Shown piece after piece: positions 18,393-27,733 of a stretch of DNA of 64,000 bases (its first letter is position 1; every line of letters begins with the position of its first letter). Source of the DNA: Sphingomonas sp. (GTDB lineage Bacteria > Pseudomonadota > Alphaproteobacteria > Sphingomonadales > Sphingomonadaceae); NCBI GenBank assembly GCA_017418975.1, contig JAFOMG010000017.1:434001-498000 (forward strand). The letters are read 5' to 3'. Made by a program: the position numbers and the translations under genes. The notes beneath the pieces were generated by a model. That model had not been told where the DNA came from. It worked only from the letters and a program-made list of their open reading frames with translations, and made no database searches.

Positions 18393-18929
18393 ATGAACGA
18401 ACTGACCGCCATCGTCGCGCGCCGCCATGCAGCGGCCGAGGAAGTGGCATTGCGCGCCGCGCTCCAGCGCTTCGTCGAGGGCCGGCTGCGCGATCGGGAA
18501 GAGGGCGAGGACATCGTCCAGGAAACCTATGTCCGCCTCTATGACTATCGCCGCACCCGTGGTGTCGCCGATGTCGGCGCCTTCTGCTTCGCGGTGGCGC
18601 GCAACCTCGTCTTCGATCATTTCCGGCGGCGGCGCGCGATGCCGGAAGCCGCCGAGCTGGCCGAGGACATCGCCTGTCCGCTGCCCCGGGCCGAGGAAGT
18701 GCTCGATTATCGCCAGCGGGTGGACATCTTGGTCGCGGCGCTCAAGGTGATGCCGCCGCTGCGCCGCGAGGTGTTCCTGCGCCGCCGGCTCGACGGGGTG
18801 GCCTGTGCCATCATTGCGGCCGATCTCGAGATGAGCCTCGCCGCGGTGGAGAAGCATTGTACTCGCGCCGTCGCCGATCTGCGCGCGGCGCTCGAGCGGC
18901 GCGGCCTGCCGGCAGGGGCCGCCCGATGA
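18393..18929 (+). CDS. ECF (FecI-like) sigma factor
   Basis: 178 residues with sigma region 2 (EDIVQETYVRLYDYRR; FAVARNLVFDHFRRRR) and region 4 (LKVMPPLRREVFLRRRLDG and a helix-turn-helix ending SLAAVEKHCTRAVADLRAAL). The order sigma, FecR, TonB receptor marks it as a FecI-type factor answering to a signal passed from the outer-membrane receptor. Its TGA overlaps the ATG of fecR (ATGA). The 187 bases upstream contain only a CTCCCC/GGGGAG hairpin near 18334 and no gene. Confidence 0.92.
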   Translation: MNELTAIVARRHAAAEEVALRAALQRFVEGRLRDREEGEDIVQETYVRLYDYRRTRGVADVGAFCFAVARNLVFDHFRRRRAMPEAAELAEDIACPLPRAEEVLDYRQRVDILVAALKVMPPLRREVFLRRRLDGVACAIIAADLEMSLAAVEKHCTRAVADLRAALERRGLPAGAAR

Positions 18930-19870
18930 GCCGCCGCGCGGTTCTGCGGGACGCCGCGCGCTGGGCGATGCGCGAGGACGAGGCGGTGCTCGGCGAAGCG
19001 CCGCCCGCCGCCGCCGCCGATATCCAGGCGACGCTCGACGACCCCGCGCTTGCCGACGCGATGGGTCAGCTTCCGCGCCTCTCGGACGGCGACGTCCATG
19101 CGATGCGCGCCAATCGCCGCCGCGCGATCGGGACCGGCGGCGCATTGGCGCTGGTCGCGGCGTTCGGCATCGGCGGCTGGCACGCCGGCTGGTATCGCGC
19201 CGCTGCGCCCGCGCCCGTCCATTACGAGACCGCGCGGGGCCAGCAGCTCGATGTCGCGCTCGCCGACGGCTCGAAACTGCACCTGAACGGCGCGACCAGC
19301 CTCGACGTGACGCTGGGCATGGATCGCCGCACGGTGACGATGCAGCGCGGCGAAGCCTATTTCGACATCGCCCATCGGCCAGACCAGCCCTTCACCGTGC
19401 ATGCCGACGGCTCGGCGACGCGCGTGCTCGGCACTGCGTTCGACATCGATATCGCGAGCAGCGGCGTTCGCATCGCGGTCTATCGCGGCAAGGTGCGCTT
19501 CGGCGGCGACGGAGCCGACAGGAATGCCGTGATCGTCGAGGCCGGCTGGCGTACCCGCTTCGCGGGCGGCCGGGCGCGTATGCCGACCCGGTTCGACGCT
19601 ACGCAGCAGGATTGGCGCCAGGGCTGGCTCGACATCGACAATATGCGGCTCGGCGAACTGGTCGATGCGCTCAATCGCCGCGGTGGCACCCGCATCGCCC
19701 CGCCCCCCGGTTCCCTCGCGTCGATTGCCGTTGCCGGGCGCTTCCGCCTTGACAATCCGCGGCAATTGCTGGGCGCGATGGGGGCGGCCTATGATTTTCA
19801 GGTCATACGAAAAGGGGATGCGCTGCACCTGATTCCGACGCGTGAAGGTGTCACGCACCCGACAAATTGA
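18926..19870 (+). CDS. FecR-family anti-sigma regulator
   Basis: 314 residues from an ATG overlapping the sigma gene. A cytosolic N-terminal part (MSRRAVLRDAARWAMRED), one membrane helix near residues 70-87 (IGTGGALALVAAFGIGGW), then the periplasmic FecR domain (HYETARGQQLDVALADGSKL ... GEAYFDIAHRPDQPFTV) and a C-terminal STN-like segment. It holds the sigma factor inactive until the TonB receptor's N-terminal domain signals across the periplasm. Product pairing is inferred from adjacency, which is standard for this class. Confidence 0.93.
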   Translation: MSRRAVLRDAARWAMREDEAVLGEAPPAAAADIQATLDDPALADAMGQLPRLSDGDVHAMRANRRRAIGTGGALALVAAFGIGGWHAGWYRAAAPAPVHYETARGQQLDVALADGSKLHLNGATSLDVTLGMDRRTVTMQRGEAYFDIAHRPDQPFTVHADGSATRVLGTAFDIDIASSGVRIAVYRGKVRFGGDGADRNAVIVEAGWRTRFAGGRARMPTRFDATQQDWRQGWLDIDNMRLGELVDALNRRGGTRIAPPPGSLASIAVAGRFRLDNPRQLLGAMGAAYDFQVIRKGDALHLIPTREGVTHPTN

Positions 19871-19885
19871 TGACATTGCACTGCA

Positions 19886-19900
19886 ACAAAATTCTTTTGT
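19886..19900. promoter_or_regulatory. AT-rich dyad between fecR and the TonB receptor
   Basis: ACAAAA (19886-19891) and TTTTGT (19895-19900) are a perfect inverted repeat around TTC, in the 96-bp gap before the receptor. CGTCTT follows at 19920-19925, compatible with the CGTC-type minus-10 of ECF promoters. It may be the upstream element of a receptor promoter. A similar A-tract and CGTCTT precede the receptor starting at 38437 on the other strand. Confidence 0.3.
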
Positions 19901-19966
19901 CCGGAAGCTGACCGACCCCCGTCTTCCTCCCCGGAGGCGCACATCGCGCCCGAGCGGAGGAACATC

Positions 19967-22960
19967 ATGGATCGCACTAGGGGAATCTCACTCATGGCAG
20001 TGGCAATCATGCTCGCCATGCCGGCCATGGCCCAGGCGCGCGGTGCCGAAGTCTCGATGGGCGCGCAGATGCGCTTCGACATTGCCGCGTCGGACCTGCG
20101 CAGCGCCATCTCTCAATTCTCGCAGGCCACTGGCGTGCAGGTCGTCGTCGCGCCGAACGTGGTCGCTGGCCGCCGCACCGGCGGGGTGCGAGGCGCGCTG
20201 ACCGTGCGCGCGGCGCTCGACCAGCTGCTGCGCGGCACCAATTTGACCGCCTCGATGCGCGGCGGCGTGGTGGTGCTCACGCCGGCGCATGCCGTCGCCG
20301 CGCCGCGCCGTGCCGCCCATGCCGGTACGGCCAGGCCGGCCGCGCAGGCCGTGGCGCAGGCCGAGCCCGAGGCGCCGCGGGCCCAGGAGGAGTCCGAGAT
20401 CGTCGTCTCCGGCTATCGCGAGAGCCTCACGGCGGCGCAGCAGCTGAAGCGCAAGGCCGTCGGCGCCGAGGACAATATCGTCGCGTCCGACATCGCCGCC
20501 TTTCCCGACCTGAACCTCGCCGAGGCGCTGCAGCGCATCCCCGGCATCACCATCACGCGCGACACCGGCGAAGGCCGGCAGATCGCGCTGCGTGGCCTGG
20601 GCGCGGATTTCACCCGCACCCAGCTCAACGGCATGGAAGTGATGGGCAACACGGCCTCGGGCATGGACAATCGCGGCGCGGTCAGCCGCTCGCGCTCGTT
20701 CGACTACAGCCTGTTCGCGTCCGAGCTGTTCAATCGCGTCGCGGTGCAGAAATCTTTCGCGGCGGAGCAGGATGAGGGCGGCATCGCCGGCACCGTGCAG
20801 CTCTACAGCGCCAAGCCGTTCGACTATGCCGGCTCGAAGTTCGTCGTCTCGGCCAAGGGCCAGACCAATACCAATACCAGCGGCGTCACCCCGCGCGTGG
20901 TCGGCCTGGCCTCGACCCGTTCCGGCGATTTCGGCGCGCTGGTCTCGGTCGCGTACAGCCAGATCAAGAGCAACGAATATGGCTATCGCAACTGGGGCTG
21001 GGGCCTGACCAAGTACGGCGCCGCCAATATCGGCCCCGAAATCGACGCCGCGACCCGGGCCAAGCTGCTCGCCGGCGTGTACCAGCCGACTGCCCAGTCG
21101 CCTTCGACCTGGTACACCGATCGCCGCCGCCTCGGCATTACCTCTTCGGTTCAGTATCATCCGGGCGACAATTTCAAGCTCGACGTCGATTTCCTCTATG
21201 GCCGCCTGTGGGACTATCGCGACGACTATGCGCTGGCCACCGCGGGCAGCAACCCGCTGACCGGCTCCAGCGTCGGCGGCACCCAGGTGATCCGCAGCGC
21301 GGTGATCGACGATACCAACACGCTGCGCGCGGCGAGCTACACGGGCATCGACCTGCGGTCCGAGCATCACATCGTCAAGAACCACACCGACTTCTATCAG
21401 GGCGTCGCCAATCTGAGCTGGAAGATCGGCGATCGGCTGACCATCCACGCCCTAGGCGGCTATGAGCAGTCGGACTTCGCCCAGCCGGTGTTCGACAAGG
21501 TGTTCATGGAGGCGAAGCAGACGCCGTTCAGCTACGACACCCGCCCGCGCATCCCGGTCAACACCTATGGCATCGACCTGCGGAACCCCGATCTCTGGAC
21601 CGTCCAGCGTCTGGACGTGCAGGAGAATGCGATCACCAACCGCTATCTCAACGGCAAGCTCGACGCCGCCTATGAGCTGGGCGGCGGCCTGACCTTCAAG
21701 GCCGGCGGCGCCTATAAGAAGTTCACCAACTCGGGCTATACCTGGGCGAACAAGGTGTTCCACAATGTGCCGGCGAACATCCCCGTGCCGAACAGCATGA
21801 AGCAGCTCGTCAAGCCCGATACCCTGCTCCAATATATCGTCGGCAATGTCGATGCGGTCTATGCCTATGTCGGCGACAAGCGCGATCTGAGTGCCGCCAA
21901 CCTGCAGGCGGGCAGCGACTATCGGGTCGACGAAAAGACCTGGAACGGGTTCGCCCAGTTCGACCTGGATACGCATGTCGGTGACATGCGCCTGCGGGCC
22001 AATGCCGGCCTTCGCTATTTCTCGACCGATCTGACCTCTTCGGGGCATCTCGCCACCGGCGCCGGCTTCGTGCCGGTTTCGATCGAGACCAACAGCAATG
22101 GCTGGCTGCCCGCGGCCAATGTCGCGCTCGACGTGACCCGGAACCTGGTGGTGCGCGTCAGCGCCAGCCGCAACGTCAACCGTCCGGGCCTGGGCGACCT
22201 GGCCGCGGCCGGCTCGATCACCACGCGCCCGAACGGCGGCAGCCTCAGCCTCGGCAATCCGTTCCTCAAGCCCTACAAGGCCACTTCGGTCGAGGGCTCG
22301 ATCGAATGGTACATGGATCGCACCGGCTTCGCCTCGGTCGGCTTCTTCTACAAGAACATGGACAGCTTCATCTCGCCGTCCACGGTGACGATTCCCTATG
22401 GCCAGACCGGCCTGCCGCTGTCGCTGCTGATCCAGGGCCAGGATGCCAACACGCCCTATGACGTGAGCCAGCCGATCAACGGCCCGGGCGCGGACATCAA
22501 GGGCATCGAAGTCGCGTTCCAGCACGACTTCACCTTCCTGCCGGGGCCGCTCAAGCATCTCGGCATGGTCGTCAACGGCACCTGGTTCGACGGGCATCAG
22601 CAAGGCAAGGTCGGCACCACCTTCGTCCGCCTGCCGCTGTTCAGCCTGTCGAAATGGGCGGCGAACGCGACGCTCTATTATGAGGACAAGGATTGGGGCG
22701 TGCGGGTGTCCGACGCCTATCGCAGCAAATATTATACCGGCCTGGGCACGGTGGGGAATGTCGGCGACTATATCGCCGCCACCCACAACATCGATTTCCA
22801 GGCGCATGTGAACCTGACGAAGGGCGTCCGCCTGATCGCGGAGGGGATCAACCTCACCAACGAGCCGATCGAGCAGTTCGCCGGCGGCGCGATCGCGCGC
22901 CGGGTGGTCTACACCACCAGCGGCCGCACCTTCACCCTTGGCGTCAGCGCCGAGTTCTGA
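19967..22960 (+). CDS. TonB-dependent receptor with N-terminal signalling (STN) domain
   Basis: 997 residues. Signal peptide ending AMAQA; STN domain about 34-100 (FDIAASDLRSAISQFSQATG); a proline/alanine linker; plug starting at IVVSGYRES with LNLAEALQRIPGITITRDTGEGRQIALRGL; a 22-strand barrel ending in a C-terminal Phe (LGVSAEF). It is of the Caulobacter/Xanthomonas TonB receptor group. The substrate cannot be read from sequence; carbohydrates and iron chelates are both common in this group. The STN domain plus the adjacent sigma/FecR pair make it a signalling receptor. The start has GGAGGAAC before the ATG. Confidence 0.95.
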   Translation: MDRTRGISLMAVAIMLAMPAMAQARGAEVSMGAQMRFDIAASDLRSAISQFSQATGVQVVVAPNVVAGRRTGGVRGALTVRAALDQLLRGTNLTASMRGGVVVLTPAHAVAAPRRAAHAGTARPAAQAVAQAEPEAPRAQEESEIVVSGYRESLTAAQQLKRKAVGAEDNIVASDIAAFPDLNLAEALQRIPGITITRDTGEGRQIALRGLGADFTRTQLNGMEVMGNTASGMDNRGAVSRSRSFDYSLFASELFNRVAVQKSFAAEQDEGGIAGTVQLYSAKPFDYAGSKFVVSAKGQTNTNTSGVTPRVVGLASTRSGDFGALVSVAYSQIKSNEYGYRNWGWGLTKYGAANIGPEIDAATRAKLLAGVYQPTAQSPSTWYTDRRRLGITSSVQYHPGDNFKLDVDFLYGRLWDYRDDYALATAGSNPLTGSSVGGTQVIRSAVIDDTNTLRAASYTGIDLRSEHHIVKNHTDFYQGVANLSWKIGDRLTIHALGGYEQSDFAQPVFDKVFMEAKQTPFSYDTRPRIPVNTYGIDLRNPDLWTVQRLDVQENAITNRYLNGKLDAAYELGGGLTFKAGGAYKKFTNSGYTWANKVFHNVPANIPVPNSMKQLVKPDTLLQYIVGNVDAVYAYVGDKRDLSAANLQAGSDYRVDEKTWNGFAQFDLDTHVGDMRLRANAGLRYFSTDLTSSGHLATGAGFVPVSIETNSNGWLPAANVALDVTRNLVVRVSASRNVNRPGLGDLAAAGSITTRPNGGSLSLGNPFLKPYKATSVEGSIEWYMDRTGFASVGFFYKNMDSFISPSTVTIPYGQTGLPLSLLIQGQDANTPYDVSQPINGPGADIKGIEVAFQHDFTFLPGPLKHLGMVVNGTWFDGHQQGKVGTTFVRLPLFSLSKWAANATLYYEDKDWGVRVSDAYRSKYYTGLGTVGNVGDYIAATHNIDFQAHVNLTKGVRLIAEGINLTNEPIEQFAGGAIARRVVYTTSGRTFTLGVSAEF

Positions 22961-22971
22961 TGCGCGAAACC

Positions 22972-22997
22972 TCCGCCCCGGCACGCGCCGGGGCGGA
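22972..22997 (+). terminator. Strong GC hairpin after the TonB receptor
   Basis: TCCGCCCCGGC (22972-22982) and GCCGGGGCGGA (22987-22997) are an exact 11-bp inverted repeat with an ACGC loop, 11 bases after the stop. Only a short TCTTC follows, so termination may be partly Rho-assisted. Confidence 0.7.
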
Positions 22998-23082
22998 TCT
23001 TCGCCGATCGAGCGAAAGGGCGGTCTGGCGAGGGAAGGGCGCTGGTCCGCTTCGGGAAGACAGGGGCCGCGCCATGCGCCGC

Positions 23083-23110
23083 GGCAAATGCTCAGTGGCA
23101 AATGCTCAGT
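23083..23110. repeat. Tandem duplication of a 14-bp unit
   Basis: GGCAAATGCTCAGT occurs twice back to back (23083-23096, 23097-23110). The second copy contains the stop codon of the small minus-strand gene at 23106, so the duplication extends from that gene's 3' end into the gap behind the TonB receptor. Confidence 0.85.
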
Positions 23111-23273
23111 CGAGCACGACCTTGTCGGCATGGCGGGGTTTGAAGCCACGGGCCCGGCGCTCATATTCCTGCGCCATGCCCATATGCGCGCGGAAGCTGG
23201 CCATTCCCTTGGCTTTCATCGCGGCATCACGCTCCTCATCGGCGCGCTGCGCGAAATATTTGCTGTCGGTCAT
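23106..23273 (-). CDS. Small conserved-looking hypothetical protein, 55 residues
   Basis: MTDSKYFAQRADEERDAAMK begins an Ala/Arg/Glu-rich, probably helical protein ending in HADKVVLD. A good ribosome-binding site (GGAGAGG) stands five bases before the ATG at 23273, which is why this start is chosen over the longer open frame to 23327. No family function is recognised. Short charged proteins of this type are often seen in sphingomonad genomes. It is divergent from the reductase gene at 23496; the 222 bases between show no further gene. Confidence 0.65.
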   Translation of the reverse strand: MTDSKYFAQRADEERDAAMKAKGMASFRAHMGMAQEYERRARGFKPRHADKVVLD

Positions 23274-23495
23274 AACCTCTCCGGGTCCAACCTTCCTGGA
23301 AGTAAGCGATCGGGGGGCGGGTCCCATTCCGTAGAAACCCTTAGCCGCGTTCGATCCGTGCCGTTTATGGGCAGCTGTCCGGCCGAGCGGTTGCGCGCCG
23401 CCTCGCCCGTGGCGCCTCGGGCTGCTTCCACCCTTCTTGCAGTCGCGGCGCCCCGCACCATCTCGGCACCTTCACCAATTCGGGCGGAGAAGGAC

Positions 23496-24620
23496 ATGAC
23501 ATTTGCCGGGCGCGAGCTGCATTCGAAGATCGCCGAGGACGGCACGCTCTCCCTGTCGCTGCGCGACGTCGAGACCGGCGCCCCCGCCGACGACGAGATC
23601 ATCGTCCGCATCGAGGCGACGCCTATCAATCCGAGCGACCTGGGGCTGCTGCTCGGCCCCGCCGACCTGGCGACGCTGCGGGAATCGGACGGCGACCGGC
23701 CCGGCCTGACCTTCACCGTGCCGGGCGCCCGGCTGGGAAGCGTGCAGGGGAGGCTGGGCAAGTCGCTGGCGGTCGGCAACGAGGGGGCCGGCATCGTCGT
23801 CGCGGCGGGAAAGGACGCCAGGGCGCTCGAGGGCAAGCGCGTCGGCATGGTCGGCGGCGCGATGTATGCCGATTATCGCCGGATCAAGGCGCGGGACGTG
23901 ATGCCGCTCCCCGAAGGCGCGACTGCGGCCGAGGGCGCCTCGATGTTCGTGAACCCCCTTACGGCGCTGGGTTTCGTCGAGACGGCGCGGCGCGAGGGGC
24001 ATGCGGCGATCGTCCATACCGCCGCCGCCTCCAATCTCGGCCAGATGCTGCAAAAGATCTGCCTCGCCGACGGCATTCCGCTCGTCAATATCGTCCGATC
24101 CGACGCGCAGGCGGAGATTCTGCGGGCGATCGGGGCCACGCATGTCCTCAACAGCAAGGATGCCGATTTCCAGGCCCGGCTCACCGATGCCCTGGTGGAA
24201 ACCGGCGCCACCATCGCGTTCGACGCGATTGGCGGGGGCACGCTCGGCAGCGAGATCGTCCAGGCCATGGAGCGCGCGGCGGTCCGGGGGATGGGCGAGT
24301 ATAGCCGCTATGGCTCGGACCTGTTCAAGCAGCTCTATATCTATGGCGCGCTCGACCTGTCGCCGACCACGCTCAACCGGCTCGCCTTCGGCTTCCAGTG
24401 GAGCGTTTCGGGCTGGCTGCTAACCCCGTTCCTGCGCAAGGCGGGGCCGGAAGTCGCGAACCGGATGCGCCAACGCGTCGCGGACGAACTGACGACGACG
24501 TTCGCCAGCCAATATACTCGGGTCATCGGACTCGCCGAAGCGCTCGATCCGGAAGTGTTGCGAAGCTACGAGCGCAAGGCGACGGGCGAGAAGTTCCTGA
24601 TCGACCCGACCAAGGGCTGA
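23496..24620 (+). CDS. Medium-chain (quinone-reductase-like) dehydrogenase
   Basis: 374 residues from the ATG at 23496 (GGAGAAGGAC just before). GroES-like N-terminal domain (IIVRIEATPINPSDLGLLLG) and a Rossmann domain (AAIVHTAAASNLGQMLQKIC) of the MDR superfamily. The structural-zinc cysteine lobe and the catalytic-zinc residues of alcohol dehydrogenases are absent, which points to NADPH:quinone oxidoreductase or enoyl-reductase-like chemistry. The long open frame upstream to 22938 lacks family features. Not evidently in an operon. Confidence 0.85.
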   Translation: MTFAGRELHSKIAEDGTLSLSLRDVETGAPADDEIIVRIEATPINPSDLGLLLGPADLATLRESDGDRPGLTFTVPGARLGSVQGRLGKSLAVGNEGAGIVVAAGKDARALEGKRVGMVGGAMYADYRRIKARDVMPLPEGATAAEGASMFVNPLTALGFVETARREGHAAIVHTAAASNLGQMLQKICLADGIPLVNIVRSDAQAEILRAIGATHVLNSKDADFQARLTDALVETGATIAFDAIGGGTLGSEIVQAMERAAVRGMGEYSRYGSDLFKQLYIYGALDLSPTTLNRLAFGFQWSVSGWLLTPFLRKAGPEVANRMRQRVADELTTTFASQYTRVIGLAEALDPEVLRSYERKATGEKFLIDPTKG

Positions 24621-24678
24621 GCGCCGGCCGGCATCGGCCCGGGGCGCGGCAATCCCGCGCCCCGGCTACCGAGCCGGT

Positions 24679-25827
24679 TCAATCCTCCAGCGCTTCATAT
24701 CGTGAATCGAGTTCCCGCGCGCGCGCCATGTCGGCGTCCGCGCCGCGTTCGTCGCCGCGCATGCGGCGGACCAGACCCCGATTATAATAGCCGCGCGCCG
24801 CGTGGGGCGCATAGCGCACGGCGAGGTCGAGATCCGCCTCCGCCCGCGCGAGGTCGCCTTCCTGGCCATAGGCCAGGCCTCGGTTGAGATAGGCGAAGGC
24901 GCGTTTCGGCTGCGCCGCGACGGCTTGATCCAGCGCGGCGATCGCACCGCGCCAGTCGTCCTGCCATGCGCGCGCCAGCCCGTCCGCCAGCCGCGCCGCC
25001 GCGACGCCGGCATCTCCCCTGGCGCCGGGATCGACCAGCCGCTTGCAGTCGCGCAGGCTCCGCTCGGGATCATGGACCGTGCAGGCATTCCAGTCGCCGC
25101 GCCGTGCAGCCTTGCGGGCGCGGGATTTGCGCGCGGTGGTTACGATGGCTTCGCTCGCGCCGGCTTCGTCTTCCCTCGCTACGGTAACGGGCGTGGCTGC
25201 CGTCATGGACGGCGCGGCGAGCCTTGCGCCGGTAACCACGATCGGAGCGTTGGGCGGCGGCGCGGGTCGGGCCGCGGCCATCCTGGCCGGTGGCGCCGGG
25301 GCGGCCATCGCACCCTGCTGGGAGGAGGCTGCCAGTTCGTGGCTCGCAAATGGGGCAGCACCTGTCGCGGGAGCGGCCTGTGGCGGTTCCGCTTGCGCGT
25401 CCGCCAGCGGCTCCGGCGCCGGCTTCGCGGCTGGGGGAGGGGGCGTGGGAGACAAATGCGCGGAGTCCTGCCGGACCGGGGCTGAGCGCTCGGGTGCCGG
25501 GGCCTGGGGCCGTGCGGGTCCGGTCGCTATCGTTCGTTCGATCGCGGGCGCCGGCCGGCTGGGGACTGGCGGCGTCTCCGCCTGTCTTTGCAGGGCGAGG
25601 GGAATCGCAATCACCGCGACGAGCAGGATGGATGCGAAGGCGCCGATCTGCGTCCGCTGGCGCCACCAACCGGCGGGCGCGGCCGCCCGGCCGGGCGCGG
25701 TGGCCGCAAGCGGCGCCTCCTCGCCGTCGAACCTCTGCATGGCGCGTGCGATCGCCGCGCCGCGCCCGGCGGGGCGTGGCGGTGGCGGCTCGGGCAACAG
25801 GCGAGCGATATCGTCGTCGCGGTCCAT
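24679..25827 (-). CDS. Membrane-anchored TPR protein with proline-rich linker and an IVVTGAR segment
   Basis: 382 residues. A cytosolic N-terminus (MDRDDDIARLLPEP), one membrane helix about 62-80, a long Pro/Ala-rich periplasmic linker (84-192), the segment IVVTGAR at 196-202, then a basic patch and three TPR-like repeats (about 290-380: AYLNRGLAYGQEGDLARAEA, YYNRGLVRRMRGDERGADAD). The topology resembles anti-sigma factors and it is downstream of an ECF sigma factor and a vWA lipoprotein on the same strand. The function is not known; a role as an envelope scaffold or anti-sigma-like partner is inference. The IVVTGAR segment is shared with the next two envelope proteins upstream. Confidence 0.8.
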   Translation of the reverse strand: MDRDDDIARLLPEPPPPRPAGRGAAIARAMQRFDGEEAPLAATAPGRAAAPAGWWRQRTQIGAFASILLVAVIAIPLALQRQAETPPVPSRPAPAIERTIATGPARPQAPAPERSAPVRQDSAHLSPTPPPPAAKPAPEPLADAQAEPPQAAPATGAAPFASHELAASSQQGAMAAPAPPARMAAARPAPPPNAPIVVTGARLAAPSMTAATPVTVAREDEAGASEAIVTTARKSRARKAARRGDWNACTVHDPERSLRDCKRLVDPGARGDAGVAAARLADGLARAWQDDWRGAIAALDQAVAAQPKRAFAYLNRGLAYGQEGDLARAEADLDLAVRYAPHAARGYYNRGLVRRMRGDERGADADMARARELDSRYEALED

Positions 25828-25947
25828 TCAGGCCTCCATGCCGGTGGGCCGGCAATTGCCGAAACCGGAATTGGAGCGGAGGCTGGGCACGGGCATCGGG
25901 CGATCTATAGCGGCAATATCGGCCAGGTCGAAGCCATGATCCTGCAT
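25828..25947 (-). CDS. Possible 39-residue small ORF between the vWA and TPR genes
   Basis: The 169-bp gap between vWA and TPR genes contains a short frame starting MQDHGFDLADIAAIDRPMPV and ending TGMEA, whose TGA abuts the ATG of the TPR gene directly. It has no recognisable family and uses some codons rare in this genome (ATT, ATA). The exact stop/start abutment suggests coupled translation, but chance is possible. Confidence 0.25.
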   Translation of the reverse strand: MQDHGFDLADIAAIDRPMPVPSLRSNSGFGNCRPTGMEA

Positions 25948-25996
25948 GGCCCCGCCCCGCAAAGGGTGCCGCCGCCGGGCGGCGACACCCGCCGGG

Positions 25997-27733
25997 TCAA
26001 CGCTCGAGCGCCGCCATCGAACGCGCGGTCTTGGCCGCGCGGACGAGCTGGAGGAATTCCGAGCGATAGCCGAAGCCATCCTCGCCGCGCGCCGCGCCCG
26101 CCATGGCGAGCACCTCGTCGAAGCTGAGCTGGCCATTGTAGCGCCCGCCGCGCAGCAGTTCGGCGAAACCCGCCACCGCGGCCGCGAAGCGCGCATCCCG
26201 CGGCGCGTCCTCGAACCGAGCGAAGATATTCCCGCGATCGATCGGTGTGGTGATGAGGCGGCTCGTGTCGGACTTGGGCAGCTTGTAGCGGATCTTGACG
26301 AAGCCCAGTTCGCCGCCCTGGGCCTGCGCGGCGGCCGGCGCCGGCGCCGGCTCCGCATAGCGCAGGTCGCCGATCGCGCGCGGCCCGCCGACGGGCGTGA
26401 TTTCGTAGATCGCCGTCACGGTCTGGCCCGACCCGACATCGCCGGCATCGACCTTGTCGTTGTTGAAATCGTCACGGTTCAGCATCCGGGTCTCATAGCC
26501 GATCAGCCGATATTCGGAGACGGCCCTGGGATTGAACTCGACCTGGATCTTGACGTCCTTGGCGATCGGAAACAGCGTCGAGGTCGCTTCGTCGACCAGC
26601 GTCTTCCGCGCCTCGCCGATCGTGTCGATATAGGCGGCCGCGCCATTGCCGTTCTGCGCGAGCGTCTGCATCAGCGCGTCATTGTAATTGCCCATGCCGA
26701 AGCCGAGCACCGAGAGGAACACGCCCTTGCCGCGCTCGCGCTCGACATAGCCCTTGAGCTCGTTGTCGCTGGTGATGCCGACGTTGAAATCGCCGTCGGT
26801 CGCCAGGATCACGCGGTTGACGCCCTTGGGATCGAGATTCTGCTCGGCGAGCGCATAGGCCTGGCGGATGCCTTCGGCGCCGGCGGTGCTGCCGCCCGCG
26901 CCCAGCCGGTCGATCACCGCCAGTATCTTGTCCTTGCTGCTTGCCGGGGTCGGCTCGAGCGCGGTGCCGGCACTGCCGGCATAGGTGACGATCGCCACGC
27001 TGTCCTTGCCGTCCAGCTGGTCGAGCAGCATCGCCAGCGACTGCTTGACCAGGGGGAGCTTGTTGGGCGCGTTCATCGAGCCCGACGTATCGATCAGGAA
27101 GACGAGATTGGCGCGGGGGCGGGCCGCGCGCTGGATCTCATATCCCTTCACGCCGATCCGGACCAGCTTGCGCCCCGGCGACCAGGGGCTGGGAAACACC
27201 GCGACGCTGGTGCTGAATGGCTGTTCCGCGGTGCGCGCCGGCGCATAGTCATAGGGGAAATAATTGACCATCTCCTCGGTCCGCACCGCTGCCGGCTGCG
27301 GCAGGACATTCTGGTTCAGCGAAGCGCGCACGAACGAATAGGAAGCGGTATCGACGTCGAGCGAGAAAGTGGAGACCGGCTCTTCGCGGACGATCTTGAA
27401 GGCATTCTGCTGAGGGGCGGTGAACTTGTCGCGTCCCGTGTCGCGATAATAGGGATTGGCCGGCATCGGCTCGGGCAGCCCGGCATAGGCGCGCATGCGA
27501 GGAGCGGCCGCGGCGCTGATCGAGACGGGCGAGAGGGCGACGACCGGCGTGGCAGAGCCTTGGCGCGCGCCCGTCACGACAATGTCTTGCGCTTCCTGCG
27601 CGGTCTTCACCGCGGTGGCCGGCGGCGCAGCAGCCGGGTCCGGCTTCGCGGCGAGGTGCTTGTCGGCATCGGTGCAGGCTGCGACCATTGCCAGCACGAG
27701 CCCGGTGGCGAGTGCCCGAGGCAAACGGGGCAT
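25997..27733 (-). CDS. von Willebrand factor A domain lipoprotein, YfbK-like
   Basis: 578 residues. Lipoprotein signal with Cys20 (LVLAMVAAC). IVVTGAR at 51-57; the YfbK N-terminal region (FSLDVDTASYSFVRASLNQN, EEMVNYFPYDY); vWA domain from about 208 with the MIDAS motif DTSGSM at 215-220 and later metal-site residues (GGSTAGAEG, ATDGDFN); a C-terminal DUF3520-like part. It likely sits on the inner face of the outer membrane or on the inner membrane facing the periplasm and binds a partner through the metal site. It lies 107 bases after an ECF sigma gene on the same strand, a pairing known for YfbK-type proteins. The partner is unknown. Confidence 0.9.
   Translation of the reverse strand: MPRLPRALATGLVLAMVAACTDADKHLAAKPDPAAAPPATAVKTAQEAQDIVVTGARQGSATPVVALSPVSISAAAAPRMRAYAGLPEPMPANPYYRDTGRDKFTAPQQNAFKIVREEPVSTFSLDVDTASYSFVRASLNQNVLPQPAAVRTEEMVNYFPYDYAPARTAEQPFSTSVAVFPSPWSPGRKLVRIGVKGYEIQRAARPRANLVFLIDTSGSMNAPNKLPLVKQSLAMLLDQLDGKDSVAIVTYAGSAGTALEPTPASSKDKILAVIDRLGAGGSTAGAEGIRQAYALAEQNLDPKGVNRVILATDGDFNVGITSDNELKGYVERERGKGVFLSVLGFGMGNYNDALMQTLAQNGNGAAAYIDTIGEARKTLVDEATSTLFPIAKDVKIQVEFNPRAVSEYRLIGYETRMLNRDDFNNDKVDAGDVGSGQTVTAIYEITPVGGPRAIGDLRYAEPAPAPAAAQAQGGELGFVKIRYKLPKSDTSRLITTPIDRGNIFARFEDAPRDARFAAAVAGFAELLRGGRYNGQLSFDEVLAMAGAARGEDGFGYRSEFLQLVRAAKTARSMAALER

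Noticed and set aside
22938..23495. N-terminal extension of the medium-chain reductase to 22938
   Set aside because: The extra residues overlap the receptor end and the small minus-strand gene, have no family features, and a clear ribosome-binding site precedes the ATG at 23496.
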